Positions 22,394 through 35,391 of a stretch of DNA of 64,000 bases are shown piece after piece (position 1 is the stretch's first letter; each line of letters starts with the position of its first letter). Position numbers and translations under genes: made by a program. Source of the stretch: Trametes villosa (taxonomy: Eukaryota > Basidiomycota > Agaricomycetes > Polyporales > Polyporaceae); assembly GCA_002964805.2 (NCBI GenBank), contig PUDQ02000003.1:3658001-3722000 (forward strand), in the 5' to 3' direction. The notes under the pieces are model-generated. The model was not told the DNA's origin. It was given only the letters and a program-made list of their open reading frames with translations, and made no database searches.

Positions 22394-22766
22394 ATGCACC
22401 CCTCATCCGCCACGACGCTCCTCGCCCTCGCGCTGGCCCTCGTCCTCGCAACATGCATGCCCGCCGCGTCCGCGGCCCCAGTCGTCGTTGACAAGCGAGG
22501 TACGCCGCGCCCCTCGCGCACACAGACCGCCTGCCGGGACCCGCGCTGACCCACACTGCGCGCAGACGGCTACACCGGCCGCCTCTTCGCGCACCACGCG
22601 CACGAGCGCGTCGGGGCCACGCCCGCTCCGCCGTCGACCGCGCCCGTAGCCGTGACCGGTACGTGCGCATGCGTCGTGCTGTTCTACGCCCCGGTGCTGA
22701 CCCCATACAGCGGCGCTGGCCCCTTCGTCGAGTATCACGATGCCGCCGAGGAGCATCAATGTGTAG
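22394..22766 (+). CDS. small secreted protein with N-terminal Lys-Arg processing site
   Basis: Proposed exons 22394-22499, 22566-22658, 22711-22766 (84 residues), with GTACGC and GTACGT donors and CTGACC branch sequences before both acceptors. A strong signal peptide (LLALALALVLATCMPAASA, cleavage near residues 26-28) is followed by PVVVDKR, then DGYTGRLFAHHAHERVG and a Pro/Ala/Thr-rich tail. The KR dipeptide just after the signal is a typical Kex2-type site in fungal secreted precursors. The GC-rich codon use matches the neighbouring real genes. Exon 3 and thus the C-terminus are least certain, since another acceptor choice would give a longer tail. No family recognised. Confidence 0.5.
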
Positions 22767-23216
22767 AGCCAGCGAGGCAGCTGAAGTGTGTAGTCAGTGA
22801 GAGTCGGGATAGACGAAGAGAGAAGCCTGTACCATTTTGTATCATACGCTTGTTTCGCCGTGGCAACGCTTGTCCAAGACCTGCTCGCAATCTACGTCAT
22901 GGTTAACAACCTGCGCATCACACGTACTTCAGCTCACCGGGAGGAACTCACCCGAAGCCGCTGGTAGGAGGCCTCGCCCGTAAGCTTTTTACTGAGCGCA
23001 TACACGCACATCTCGCCGCGCCGTACCCGAGTCTAAAGTAGGCTGTATTCGCTCTATCACAACTAAGTAGGAGAAGTCCACAGTACGTACAGTAACACAA
23101 TCCGTGCATCCCGCCCGCGCAACACACGCCCTGGCAGGACCGTCCCATCGCCTACGCCTATCTACCTACACCCCGGCCTCCAAGCGGGCCAAAAACACAC
23201 CCCAGACGGCCGACGC
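22767..23216. other. intergenic between convergent genes
   Basis: 450 bp of 3' flanks; nothing distinct seen. Confidence 0.45.
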
Positions 23217-24931
23217 TCACTTGCTCTTGTTCCCCGCGGTCTTGTAGAGCACGAGGCCGACGAGCGCGACCGAGTAGCCGAGCACCTGGAGCGGCGTGAT
23301 CTGCGCGCCGAAGATGAGCACGGAGCCCGTGATGAGCAGGATGTCCTTGAACACGCCCGCGAGCGTCAGCACGAGCCCGCTGCCCGCGCCGACGAGGAAC
23401 ACTGCGGCGATGTTCAGCAGGAACGCGACCGCCGCGTTCGACAGCAGGATGAGCGGCCTGCATGGTCGCGCATGTCAGTCTCCGTCGCGATGGGAGAGGG
23501 GGAAGAAAGGGATAGGGAGAGAGGGAGGGGGGACGCACCCGATGCGCGCGAGCTCGTAGAACGGCGCGAGGCCCTCCGTGAACGGGAGCACGGCGAGGTT
23601 GATGAGCGCACAGACGGGCGCGTAGTAGTGCAGCGACACGAGCGGGTTCATCTTCAGCCCGTGCAGCAGGATCTCGATCATCACCAGCCGCGACGCCTCG
23701 AACTACACACACATAGACGTTACTGGTCAGCGCTCGCGGATCCTACGTGGGAGCGGAGGGGGTGCTTACGCCGACGGCGGCTGCCTGCGTGAGGAAGCCG
23801 ATGAGGTTGAAGCGCAGCTCGCCGCGCGACGCGAGCGCGACGCCCGCGGAGATCATGAACACGATCACCGCGAGGCGCTTGCTCGGGTCCTGGATGCGGA
23901 ACGTCCACGAGATGAGCAGGATCGCGACGGGCGTGAACGCCTGCGAATTCGAGGAGAAACCTGCAGTCAGCGGCGCGCTCGGCGGCGCGAGAGAGGAGGG
24001 GGGAGGCGCACCTTGAGCATCTGGATGTACGCGACGGAGAGGTAGAGGTACGCGGTGTTGCTGAGGATGAGCGAGCCGCTGAAGAGGAGGCCGATGGGGA
24101 GGATGCTCCGGAGGAACATGTCCTTGCTCATGTTCACATCTTTCGCGCCATCAATGAGGTGTGTTGTTCGTTGGAGAACGCGGGTGCCGATTGCCTGCAG
24201 GAAACAACATAGTGTGAGCCATGGAGGATCCTCAAGACAGACTACGCAGAACGTTGGGCGCCCAACGCGACTTCATGCCACAGAGTAAAATATAGCTACA
24301 ACTGCGCATGCGCACTTCGTGCATTGATAACCTTGCCGAGAAACGATCTTGACGGCCGAAGCGGTGTCATCGCGAAGATACCTGATCAACACTTCTGTGC
24401 GCAGCTGCAATTATCGCGCACGATAATAGCAGCCGCGTCTGAACGTTGGGCCGCGCCGCACCTGAAGCCTCAGAATCCAGCGCAGCACCGTGGCGGCGCC
24501 GACGCTAGCTACCGAACGCGCCTGGCGCGCCACAACGACCGACTATTGCCTCAGGCGGGATCGGTTCCTGTGGCGGGCATAAACGCCGGGGAGTGATAGC
24601 GTTCGGCGGGCACGGGCGAGTGTCCGGGAAGTATCGCACGCGTCAGAGGGAGGGTACTCACGGCGAAGGTGAGATGCCAGGTGACAAGGAAGACGGGGTA
24701 GCGAAACTGGAGGGTGTTGTACAGGTGGTTGTTGTAGATGATGACGGCGGAGCTGAGGACGATCCAGACGGGGATGATCATCGTTGCGGACAGCTTGGAC
24801 TTGCTGGCGGGGGGCCGCGCAGCAGTGGCGGAGACGGGGGAGGGGAGGAGGTCGCCCTGGTCCTTCTCTTCGCGGACCTCGAGCATCTGGACGTGCTCTT
24901 CGCTGAGCGCGGACTTCTCTTCGTGGGCCAT
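23217..24931 (-). CDS. TPT/DUF250-family nucleotide-sugar or triose-phosphate-type transporter
   Basis: Five exons: 24662-24931, 24012-24194, 23770-23940, 23539-23702, 23217-23457 (342 residues). About ten membrane helices are visible, with the family blocks [67 protein letters not shown] and a KTAGNK C-terminus. These place it in the triose-phosphate-transporter/DUF250 branch of the drug-metabolite superfamily, which in fungi exchange sugar phosphates or nucleotide sugars across Golgi or other endomembranes. The substrate cannot be read from the sequence. The first intron (24195-24661) is 467 nt, far longer than the others (67-81 nt); the exon junction HLTFA|AIGTRV is exactly the family sequence. 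Confidence 0.9.
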
Positions 24932-26441
24932 GGCGTGCAAAGTGGTGCGATAGCGAAGAGGAAAGCGGGAAAGTGGAGGGGTTTTGAGGCGGGGAGTGGG
25001 AGAGGGGCGTCGAGGCCTGGGGGCGTAGGGGCGGAGGGAAAAGGAGAGACTGGGGTGAGAGGAGGACTATGAACGTCGAGGGGACAAGACGGGATGAAGT
25101 GCAGAGGACACGCGCCCGGCCTCGACGCCTTTCTTGTCTTCCCCCCGCGCTCCCACGCTCCCGGCCCCGCCCCGCCCCCATCCGCCCGGCCCAATCGCCG
25201 GATCACTCTTCGCTGACACCATCCTCCCCGACCTGTGCTCAACCTGCGGGCCTCTCGAGCTCGACATCTCCAACAGTGAGCGGAGCAGCATCGGCCTGAG
25301 CGTCAGTCTTCGCTCGTAGACCGCCCCCGCTCGCTCACAGGTGGACGCAAAGTTCGGACGAACCGCTTCCTCTGACATCATGCACGGCGATACCGCGACC
25401 AACCACTGACATCTCCGCGCGGCAACATCTCTCGAAACGCTCGCCAGCGGCCAGATAGCCAGCCGGTGTCATGTTCGGGCGTATAATGCCCGCTCAATCA
25501 GCCTCCGGGGGATCTTGACGCGGGCGTAGAGAGACCGCGAAGTGTTCTAGTGTCAACCTAGTACCAATCGGCAGGCCCCGACATATTCGCCCAGCCATCT
25601 GCGGATGTACTGCGACTGCAAGCTGCGTCGTTGCGTGCAATGGCATGCGCTACGCCGACACTCACGCGTTTTCCTTGTACGAGCCGGTGCGCATAACTCC
25701 TTTACCTTGGCGAGTGACGAACAAGCTCATGATATACAGGTGCGTAGCATATTGGACATGCCCTTCCTGTCAGTCTCTAATAGTCAAATTCAAGATCCAA
25801 GGGAGTGCCCAAAGCTGAGCCTGGCAAATCGTGCACCCCGGGGCGTATTTTTACCGCTGTCTCAAGCACTGCGCGCCGCAGTCGCAAGATTCATGGTCCA
25901 GTCCTGCGACCACCCGAGAATTCGGTCTTGCAAGCATATATTTGCACCAGCGCGCCTTCGGGGCTGCTGCAGGCCGCGCTACGGGACCATTGCAGCATCC
26001 TGGTCTGAAAGACAGGTCACTGGGTAACAAACAGGCGGAGCACGCTACGACATTCCTCTGAGCCAGGGGATTTATAACGGTTCCACTTGCAGCTAGCATT
26101 CTGCAGCACTAGCCCAACGTACCGTACACCAGACATCCCAGATCACCGGCCAACTACGGAGCTACAGGACCTCGGGGATATCGCATGCTGGGATGTCCAC
26201 GGCGGTCTAAGTCCTGCGATCGAGCTGTACCATACCCCATTCTATCCAGTGACGATTGCAATGCATTGTGTTGTGATGCGAATTATATCACTCTACGCTC
26301 TGATGGTGTCTACCGTATGTATATCGTCCAGAGACGCGCGCTTCTAAGGTATATCTTCTGCCAGAAGCGAACCCATCGTTCACGAGACCGCCCGCGTACA
26401 AGGCGGCATTATGGGTCTGACTATCGAAAGTCGTCTGTGGG
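24932..26441. other. intergenic, promoter of the transporter gene
   Basis: 1.5 kb; the first 200 bases upstream of the transporter start are strongly C/T-rich on the minus strand. No gene seen. Confidence 0.45.
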
Positions 26442-28800
26442 CTATGCCAGCCGCCGCGGCGCCTGCTCCCTCACCGCGCGCAACACCGCGTCCACATCGA
26501 GCGCGACGCGCGCGTCTTGCCCCGGCGCCGTGGACTGCGCGCCGACGTCGGGCAGGTTGTCGCCCGTGAAGATCTGCTCCTTCCACCACGCCATGTAGTC
26601 GATCCCGAGCGCCTGCGCCGCGTACTGCTGGTCGCGCACGAACGTCCCGGGCGGGAAGAACTCCATGAGCAGCGGCGCTGGCGGACGTGCCGGCGCGGTC
26701 TCCTGTTTCTGCGCGAGTGCGGAGGCGGACACCTCGAGCGGGGAGCGCATGAACACTGCGTCGGCGAGCTGGAAGCCGTACGGACCCATGAGGATCTACA
26801 ACAATGTCAGCAACTCCTCGCCCACACACGACAAACAATGCTCACCGTCGAGCGCGCAATCGCGCTCATCCGCGCCTCCCACTCCGGCGCTGGCACGCTT
26901 CCGTTGCCCCTCAACACAAATACCTCACCGAGCACGCCCTCCTTCGTCAACGCCTCCAGTCCACGCACGAGCCGCTCGTGGTCCTCGCTCGCCAGGCGCG
27001 CGCCCGCACCTACTGGCGCGTCCTGCATCGACACGTACGCCACAACCGGCTTCCGCGCGGGCTGCTTCTTCGCGAGGCCCCACAGCGACACGCCCTTGCT
27101 GCTCGCGCTCGTCCCTGCAACGCCCGCTGCACCCTCGATGTGCAGGTAGCGCAGGAGCGCGGCGCGCGCGGGCGCCCACCATGCCTCGGGGGCGTTCAGC
27201 CCAACGAAAGGTGCCGCCCACGCTGGGGCGGTCTCCGCCGTTGGCGGCGCCCGCTTGGCCAGCTCGAGCTCGTCAGCGCGCGCGGCGTCCGCAGGGGGCA
27301 TCCACGAGGCACGCCCACGCTCCGCCGCGCCGCGGTCGGCGATGACGACGCGCTCGAAGAGGAAGGGGACGTGCATGTCCGCGAGGTCCGCCCAGTCCTC
27401 GAGGTACCACGCGCCGAGCGCGGGGAACACGGCCTTGTGGAGGAGCGGGTGCATGCCGGTGTAGGCGCGCTCGCGCGGGGGCGGGTGCGCCTTCGGGTCC
27501 TCGCCTTCGCCCGGGGGGATGTTCGGGGAGGAGAAGGTCGGGATGTACGGGTAGATGACGCGCAGGGGCGCCGGGATGGACGGGGAGGAATGTGCGGAGC
27601 TGGAGGCGGGGGCGATGATGTGCAGGCCGGAGGACGAGGTGAATGACGTGGAGGGCGCGGTTGAGGAGACGGACGCGTGTGTGCGGAAGAGGGAGAGGAG
27701 CGTGTACGGATCTTGCGACTCAGCAGCACCGAGCGCGAGCCACGACGTGCCGTGGATCCTAGCAGGATGCGCGTCAGTTTGCACTCAGCGATCGGGCATA
27801 TGGCGTGAAGAGGCGTACTTTGCTGCGTAGGGCCCGAACATGCCCGCCGCGTCGTGCGTGGTGAGGATATGCCAGTCCTGCACCCGCGGGGGCTTCGTCG
27901 CGTCCAGCGAGGACGACGCGATGTCGGTCAGCTTCGGCACCTTTGTCCAGTCGTTCGCGACCACGAACAGCGTGCCGTTCACTGCGATGACGTTGTCCAA
28001 AACCGTGTAACCTGCGCCGCCTGCATTTAGCCCGATCCCCCTCCCCTTGCGCGTCCGACTGACCTGGTGTATGCGCCACGACGGCCGTCTCGGGCACGTC
28101 CTTGCCCCACTTGATGAATTGGTCCTTCACCGTGACGCCTGTGTTGAGGTTGATTCCCCTATCCTCCAGCTGCGAGCTCCGCGCGACCTTCTTGCCGCCA
28201 CCGAAGTTGTAAATCATCCCTGTCCGTCCGGACCCGGACATTGCAGAGGATCCGCGGGCTACGCCGGATACCTCGCCCTCGCGCCATTCCCAGTCGCCGG
28301 CAATGATGTTCTCGAGCTCGTCCCGCCATTCCTTCGGTCGTCGGCCATCCAGGTCGAACCCGGGATCTTTTGAGCCAAGACCTAGCGAACGCGTTAGAAT
28401 CAACTGCTGAAGTACGAGATGTATTCATCATGGAGAGACCGCAGGCACAGGCGACGCGGACAGCGGACTGTGGAACACGCTGTGAACATGGCGACGCGTC
28501 ACACGCCCCCAACGACTGCGACATAGGTAGGACAAGTCGAAGGGACGCCAAACAGCAATCACAGTACACCGCCATGCATCCCCTCCCGCCTGGGCAGCCT
28601 CGAGCCCTCCGTTGCGTGTCACGGTGATACAACTCACCTAAGCTCGACAGATACGAGGCCGTAAGCTTTTGAGGGTGGACTCCGACAATCCCGAGCGAGG
28701 CCTCGAGGTTATATGACAGCACGAAGATCGTCAAAGAGAAAAGCAGCAGGGTGATCTCCCGCCGCGTCGGCGGCGCCGTCCAGCTTCGCGTGTGCGGCAT
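26442..28800 (-). CDS. GT61-like glycosyltransferase, type II membrane protein
   Basis: Five exons: 28638-28800, 28064-28381, 27819-28011, 26846-27758, 26442-26795 (646 residues). A short cytosolic N-terminus leads to a membrane anchor (about residues 17-33, TLLLFSLTIFVLSYNL). The body has VVAHTPGYTVLDNVIAVNGTLFVV, followed later by ILMGPYGFQLADAVFM near the C-terminus. That order (an opening 'HTPGYT..NGTLF' strand and a late 'G.G.QL....M' strand) is seen in fungal GT61/DUF563 proteins, Golgi glycosyltransferases that add xylose or GlcNAc to glycans or proteins. Family assignment is by motif recognition only. The first intron is 256 nt, the rest 50-60 nt. Confidence 0.75.
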
Positions 28801-29351
28801 GCCCGGTCTAGTACAGGAGAGCGGTTTGCGGGCTACAGTCAAGAACACGCGGGGCGGCGCGTTGTCGCAGATAAGTTATCCCAGCGCAGGCGGAGTTCTA
28901 TAGAGGCAACGGTGGAGCTTGTGCAGAGTGGGGATAGAACGCGAGACGAGACGTAATGCGAAGCCGGAGTGCGTCAGCGAGCGCGGGCGTATTAGAGCCG
29001 TCAAGGCAGGCGTACTGGGCGGTGGTGGTGGTCGGAAGCGAAGAAGTGCGCGAGCAAGGGTCGCTCCTGTGAAGGAGGATGGGAGGCGGGGGCAAGCCAG
29101 CTGTGGGCGTCTACCTGTTTATTACAGTGTACCGCATCTCGATCACTCCGAACATGCACAGATCCTCCTTGTCAGATTCAGATCCTCGGAGGCGTCCAAC
29201 AGACTCTGAGGAGAGCAGATGTACTGGGCACTAGCATTATGCGTAGAATAGACAATCGTATATGTAGCAATGTGCCTCCCGAGAACTCCGAGCAGGTGCA
29301 TGGGAAGGGTAACGAACGTGCCGTCAGCGACGGGCGGGCAGGACACGCCGG
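28801..29351. other. intergenic spacer
   Basis: Promoter of the glycosyltransferase gene and 3' flank of the Atp10 gene. Nothing else seen. Confidence 0.45.
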
Positions 29352-30595
29352 TTACTCCGTTTTCTGGGCCGCGTCCTCCGTCGACTGCGCGGCGGCAGCG
29401 CTTTCCGACGGCTGTTGCTCCTTCGAGGACCGGTCCAGGAGCACGCTCGTACACGTCCTCAGAGCAGCGATTTCCTCTGCCTTCGGGTCCGCGCACCCCG
29501 CCCAGCGGATTTTCAGCTTCGGGTCGACGAGGTAGACGTACCCGATGTGCCGGTTCGCGATCCCCAAAGGTTCTCGCAAGTACCTAGGAAAGATGACATC
29601 AGCTTCATTACGGTAGAGCGGATAGAGGTCGAACGTACTCCATCTTCTGGCTGGAGATGAGATATGTCGGCCATAGTGACTCGGGGAGGGTCTTGCGAAT
29701 GCCGGACGCGAAGAGGGAGACGAGAAACGACTTCACGAGGTTGTCTTGCAGGTTGATCTGCACGCGCTGGAATAGTGGGTGCTCGCCGAAGCTCGCTTGT
29801 GTGGGCTCCACGAATTGCGCCGTTTGAATCTGGTATGAGAACGCTCCGTCAGTACGTACGCGCTGTACTTTGGGCTTCTTAACGTACCTCGGATATTCGT
29901 GTTGTGAGCAGAGTCACAATGGACACTTTGCCCGCTAGGAGGTTTGTTGTGTGTACCTTCTCCTTCCCGACTAAGGAGGTACCAAAGAGATCCGGGAAGT
30001 AGAGAGCTTTCTGGTCAAACCGATTCAGCAACATGTTCCCTCGCATGGAAACATACGTCGTAGGCCCAGCGTATTGCAGAAGACGCTACTCACGTCTTCT
30101 CTGATCATGACCTTCGGCGCAATCCATGTCTTCCCACCATGTTTCCGCGTCGCGTTCAGGTCCGTGAAGTAGCCTCTGGTTGCTTCTCGTGCCCTACGCA
30201 AGACTTGGTCAATACGGCGCAGTACCACTTTAGAACAGGACAATGTACAGATGTGTACGCTCCTCCAACCGCTTGTCCTGGTCAAGGAACTTCTCCTTCG
30301 TGTCCTCCCACGTCTGCACCCTCGCTTTAGGCCTCTCTCGTATGCCCAGCGGCCTTTGCAGCAATGGCAGAGGCGCATCGTCTGCGTTGGGCTTTGAAGT
30401 CGCTGTTGCTGGTGCTTTCTCTTTTCCCTTGGGGTCGGCAGGCGCAGCCGCGGGTGTGTCGCTGGTAGAGGAAGATTCAGCACGTCGGCAGGTCGTGCTG
30501 GAGATGTATCTGTGCTGCCGAGGAAATGATTTTGCGGCTGCCCAGGGTTGAGGTTCCCTGCACCTCCGCAGCGACGTATGCAGCAGCGAACGCAT
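29352..30595 (-). CDS. ATP10: mitochondrial ATP synthase assembly factor Atp10
   Basis: Five exons: 30249-30595, 30094-30193, 29888-30010, 29639-29829, 29352-29583 (330 residues). The N-terminus is rich in Arg/Ser with few acids, a mitochondrial presequence. The mature part has ATRGYFTDLNATRKHGGKTW, ALYFPDLFGTSL, QFVEPTQASFGEHPLFQRVQ and HIGYVYLVDPKLKIRWAGCA, the conserved blocks of Atp10. The family acts in the inner membrane, where it chaperones subunit 6 into the F0 sector of ATP synthase. The C-terminal 30 residues are low-complexity (Ala/Glu/Ser). Introns are 55-83 nt. Confidence 0.92.
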
Positions 30596-32898
30596 CCCAA
30601 GAAGCTACGAGACCTGCGAGAGCGAGATGGGTCAGCTAAAGCCAGAGGAACAGCACAAGCCGTACGGCTGAGGTTGGGCGCTTGCATGGCAGGGCGGAGT
30701 CACGTGCCCATACTCGCGTGGCTGGAATCCTGTGAAGCGCCCGTGGCGCCCAGTACGCGGACAGTCGCGATCCTGGTGTTTTGGATATCAACCACACCCA
30801 TCGCGCACCTGAATGGGATTCCATAGCCTCCAGGTATCCAGCGTGGGCTCAAGTATGTCCTATGAAGTGGCGCTAGGAACGCCGTGAATGATTTACCCAG
30901 CTTTGGGCGGAATCCGACAATGCCGACAACACATGGAGGCCGCGAGCGGGCGCGCAATGCCCATCATGCGTGCTAGCAGACCTTAGCAGACACCGGTGAG
31001 CGAACGAGCCTCACCGCCTCCTTCCACGATTGCACGCTAACACGCCGTATCACGAGCTCAGAGACTGCTCCCAGCCTCCGGATATCGGTGCGCTGTGTCA
31101 GATTCAGTACACCGGTGGGCAGCGCCTGGAGTGCACCAGCAGACCGCGTCGCGCGGTCTTGCGGGCGTATCACACGCAGCGTCCTCTCCGCGCTCTCAGA
31201 CTGTGTTTGCACCCTCAATCGGTACCTTCGCCTCAGCGGCCGGGCTTCTTCGAGCTCTTCGCCTCAGAGGCTTCGCTCCTGGGAGGCGCGAGCGGTTGCT
31301 CGGGCACGAACGCCGGACAATTCCCGGACATGACCTGCCGCGGGCCTGCGGGACTGATCACGGTGCGTCGCGCGCAAACGCAGATGCACACATGCCCCTT
31401 CGGGGAAGCTTATCACTCGCGTGCAGGCCCCCGGACCTTCTGCATTAACCATGGTCCGGATGCGGAGGGCCACCCGCGGCTGCTATCGGTGCTTCAGGAA
31501 CGTTCGAAAGACGGCTGCGTGGCGCGGGCTGTGCGCTCCCTGGCCCGTGAGTTTGTGGGCCCCAAACGCACGCATCAGGCGCTTGGCGGACATGAGCTCG
31601 AGCCCTTCGGGATTCCTTCTTTCGCCGACACAACTCTCAGGTCAGGGTGGACCGACCGAACCCGCTGGCGCTGATCCCTCTGCGCCCATAGCAAAATGTG
31701 CCTGGGATGAAAGGGCTTCAGGATATATGCCGCGTGGTTCTATGTCGGTAAAGGACAGGTGGCCCGATGGCTACGTGAACGGGCACTGCGACATCAACCC
31801 TGTTTGTGCAAGACGAGCGGTAGACGTCATGTCATGTTACGGGCATCATGTTAGGTGAGCAGCAGCATAAATTCATATGTGGTATTGACTGTCGATCCGT
31901 TGCAGACGCGTCACGACGAAGGTCAGCTCCTCCCCTGTGCCTGGGGAGCTGCGCTGGTCGCAAGCGGTGAAATGTCGACGTAGCCCCGATTCAGGCGGCA
32001 CATGCGCAAGGAAGATGCCACTACGAACAGTGGTCCCGTATTCTCCGAAGGTACGCAGGGACGTTCCCCAGATACTGCGACGGCCCGGCCTATCGTAAGG
32101 GCTCCAGCCTCCGACATAGGGTCGCGAGTTTGGGCCCCACCCCGTTCTACGACATTGGATGGGGCATATCTATACCGCTGTGTACTGGGCGACTTTGATT
32201 GAGCCCCAAATCTATTCCGAACCTTTATGAGGGTGCGCCCAGACTCGCCGACTCCTCGAGGTCGGAACGGTGGTGGGCGAATCAGAGATGAGCGTCTCCC
32301 AGATCTGGTACCCAGATATGCAGCGCCGATGTGATCTTGGGCGGAATCAGCTGTGGGTGTCCTCTTTGGGTTTCTCCTATCAACTCCTCCGTCCCCTCTG
32401 TGGCCTCCTCCTGTTACTCACAGGCTTCTAGTTGCGCCTCAACGCAATATAGTGCCATTCGAAATGGAGGCCAACAAGTCTCGGCCTTGGCAGTGAGCGG
32501 ACTGGCGCTCGTCAGACCGCCGAATCATATCGATCGCACGCCTGCGCCAGCCGTGCATATACCGCCTGCAGTGCTGCATTCCGTGGCGGGAAGGCGCAGA
32601 CGGGCAGGATCAACAGCCGGATATCGAACTTTCTGACTTGCGGCCGCTTCTCTTTCTCAGCACAATCGGACAGCGCTTGTCTGCCTCCGTGGAACCTCAG
32701 CGATCAAGTGCGGCCTCATGGTAAACACGCCCGTGCCGGCCCTCCGTCACGTTCTTGCAGCACTCTATAAGGACCCGCGCGACCCTCCTCCGCTCTACCC
32801 CGGGACATCCTCACCGCTCTGCGAGCACAACGCTTTGAGCTCTTCGCTCACCACTCCCCCTCTTCCTTCCGATCCCCTCGCCGCCCCCTTAGCCCGCC
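30596..32898. other. long intergenic region upstream of the kinase
   Basis: 2.3 kb. One 214-codon frame at 31030-31674 has no family, no splice-consistent partners and arginine-rich composition, and is not taken as a gene. TATAAG lies at 32766-32771. Confidence 0.45.
32766..32771 (+). promoter_or_regulatory. TATA-like box before the kinase gene
   Basis: TATAAG 128 bp upstream of the kinase ATG, followed by a C/T-rich leader. Confidence 0.4.
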
Positions 32899-35391
32899 AT
32901 GGTCACCTCATCGCAGTCCCCGACCTCGCCCGTCCCGCCACCACTCGGGACCATCATCGACAATGGCTCGCTCCGGCTCGTCGAGATCCTTGGGTACGGT
33001 GGGTACGGTATTGTCTACCGTGCGGTAGACGCCTTCTCGCCAAATCCGACGTCGTACGCCGTCAAGTGCCTCCCCCACTCCAACAAGCGCAGCGCCGCCC
33101 GCCAGCGGCAACTACACATGCGTGAGATCGCGCTCCACCAGCTTGCGTCCGGCCACCCGAACGTCGTCACCCTCCACCGCGTGGTCGAGGACTACCAGTA
33201 CACGTACATCGTGATGGACTACTGCTCCGACGGCGACCTCTTCACTCAGATTCTGCACCAGCGCCGTTATCTGGGCAATAACGCGCTCATCAAGGAGGTC
33301 TTTCTTCAGCTGCTCGACGCAGTTGAGTACTGCCACTCCCTCAATATCTATCATCGCGACTTGAAGCCCGAGAATATCCTATGCTTCGAAGGCGGCCTGC
33401 GGCTCGCCATCACCGACTTCGGGCTCGCGACTACGGAGCGCATGAGCACCGAGTTCCGCACGGGCAGCGTGTACCACATGAGTCCGGGTAAGCTCCCGGT
33501 TGCCCTCTTACGTGTCCTTTAGCTCACGCCTATTTCAGAGTGTCAAGGCGGCGTCTTCGCACCCACGCGAAGCTACTCCCCATTGTTCAATGACGTCTGG
33601 TCGTTGGGCATCATCCTCCTTAACCTCATCACTGGTCGCAACCCCTGGAAGTCCGCGTCCGCCGACGACTGCACGTTCCAGGCGTACCTGAAGGACCCGT
33701 CCCGCTTCCTCCCGACCGTGCTGCCGATCTCCCAGGAGGTGAACCTCCTTCTCACGCGCACCCTCGACGTCGACTGGAGGCACCGCATCACCCTCCGCGA
33801 GATGCGCCACGCGCTCAAGGCGATCGACAACTTCTACTCGCCCGACGTCATCTTCGAGGACAGCATGGCCCGGTGCCCCTGGGAGGCGGGCCTTCGCGCG
33901 GACCCCGACAGCGACTCGTCCGCAGAGGCCGAGCCCGAGCCGCGCGAGCGTCCAGAGCCGGAGCACCAGGAGGACTTCACTTCCGCCTGGAGCAACGGCT
34001 CCGACTCCCAGATGGTCTTCGCCCGCGAGCGCTCGGCCGCCAAGGAGTCCTCGTGGTCCGACTCGTTCTCCTTCGGCGCTCGCGACGCCGAGGGGACCGC
34101 CGCCTCCGCCTCTGCATACTCACGCTCGCGCTCCGACTCTCGCTCGCTCTCAGGCTCTGCCTCGCGCTCCATGTCCCCCGGGCCCGACTCGCCCGTATAT
34201 ACTACAACGAAGCTCTTCGAGGCCCTCCAGACCCCCGGACACAGCCCCGCGTCAGCGTACTCTGTTCTGTCTTCCTCGCCCTCCCTCCCGTCTCCGCCGG
34301 TGACGCCGCACGCGAACGGCGACTGGGGCCAGGCGCAGCAGGGCCGGCCGAAGCTCGTGCTCACCGTGAACACGGACGGCTACCGCCCGGAGTACTACGA
34401 CAACAACGTCACGATGCTGTCCGCGACGGCGTCGTCGATGCACACCGCGCTCGAGTCCGCGCTCTCGCCGCACTGGGACCGCGACGGGTACATGTACTCG
34501 CCCCTCGTCGCGAGCTCGATCCCGACCGCGAAGGCGTCACCCTACCCGTACGGCGACTCGCGCGAGGACGTCGGGATGATCATCACCCCGGCGACGGAGG
34601 ACCACGACATGGACGACTACCCGAACATCGACACGCCGTACGACTCACACCCGTCGGCGCGTCCGGAGTCGCCCGTGCTCGGGCTCGACCTCGGCGAAGA
34701 GCACCCGCCCGCGCCCGCGCACCAGGACGAGGGGGACGCCAGCTGGCAGCGGCTGTGCTCGTGGCTCCAGCCCTCGCCCCAGGCGGGCCCCTCGACGACG
34801 CACACGCCCGCGTTCTCGTTCTTCACCATCACCGCGACGACGGCGCAGTCCTCGTCGCAGCCCGAGACCGTCCCGTGGCCCGCGTTCTCGTTCCGCACGT
34901 CCGCGACGTCCTCGTCCCCGCGCTCGGTCCAGGAGAAGCTCTCGCCCGTGATCGCCGCAGGCCCGCCGCCGCTCCCCCTCCGCACGGCGATCGCCGCACA
35001 CCGGAAGTCGCGCACGTCGAGCTTCCTGAAGCCCATCCGCCTCGCGTTCCCGCGGCGCTCCTCCTCGCCCGCGCGTCGGCGCTCGTACTCGCGCTCCCCG
35101 GGGCGCGGCGGCAAGGCGCGCGAGCCGCAGTCTTCGCCCGCGACGTTCCGCAGCGCGAACTGGGTGCTCTCCGCGTCGACATCCGCGTCGCCCGAGCCGC
35201 AGCCGTACCTGTGCCTCCCGCCGTCGACCCCGCACGCACACGTGCAGACGATGCGCGTGGAGAAGGAGGGCGCGCACCCGACGCACACCACCCTCACCGA
35301 GGACGCGCAGCCGAGGCGCAAGCGGCTCCGGTCCGCGCGCGACTGGTTCTCGCCGCAGAAGCTGTTTGCCGCTGTGCTGCCCTCGTCGTGA
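32899..35391 (+). CDS. Ran1/Pat1-like serine/threonine protein kinase
   Basis: Two exons, 32899-33487 and 33539-35391 (813 residues). The kinase domain occupies about residues 20-320 with all catalytic elements: glycine loop GYGGYGIV, the AVK lysine, HRDLKPEN, DFG in ITDFGLAT, an activation segment ending MSPE and the SLGIILLNLITGRNPW block. LCFEGGLRLAITDFGLATT and DFLTQ-type features recall the Ran1/Pat1, Sks1/Vhs1 and Ksp1 group, which control the switch between growth, sexual development and nutrient response. The remaining 490 residues are Ser/Pro-rich and largely disordered, with basic RRSSSPARRRSYSRSP near the end. Kinase identity is firm; the subgroup is inferred. Confidence 0.92.

Noticed and set aside
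31030..31674. 214-codon open frame in the long spacer before the kinase
   Set aside because: No family, arginine-rich shadow-like composition and no supporting splice sites or neighbours.
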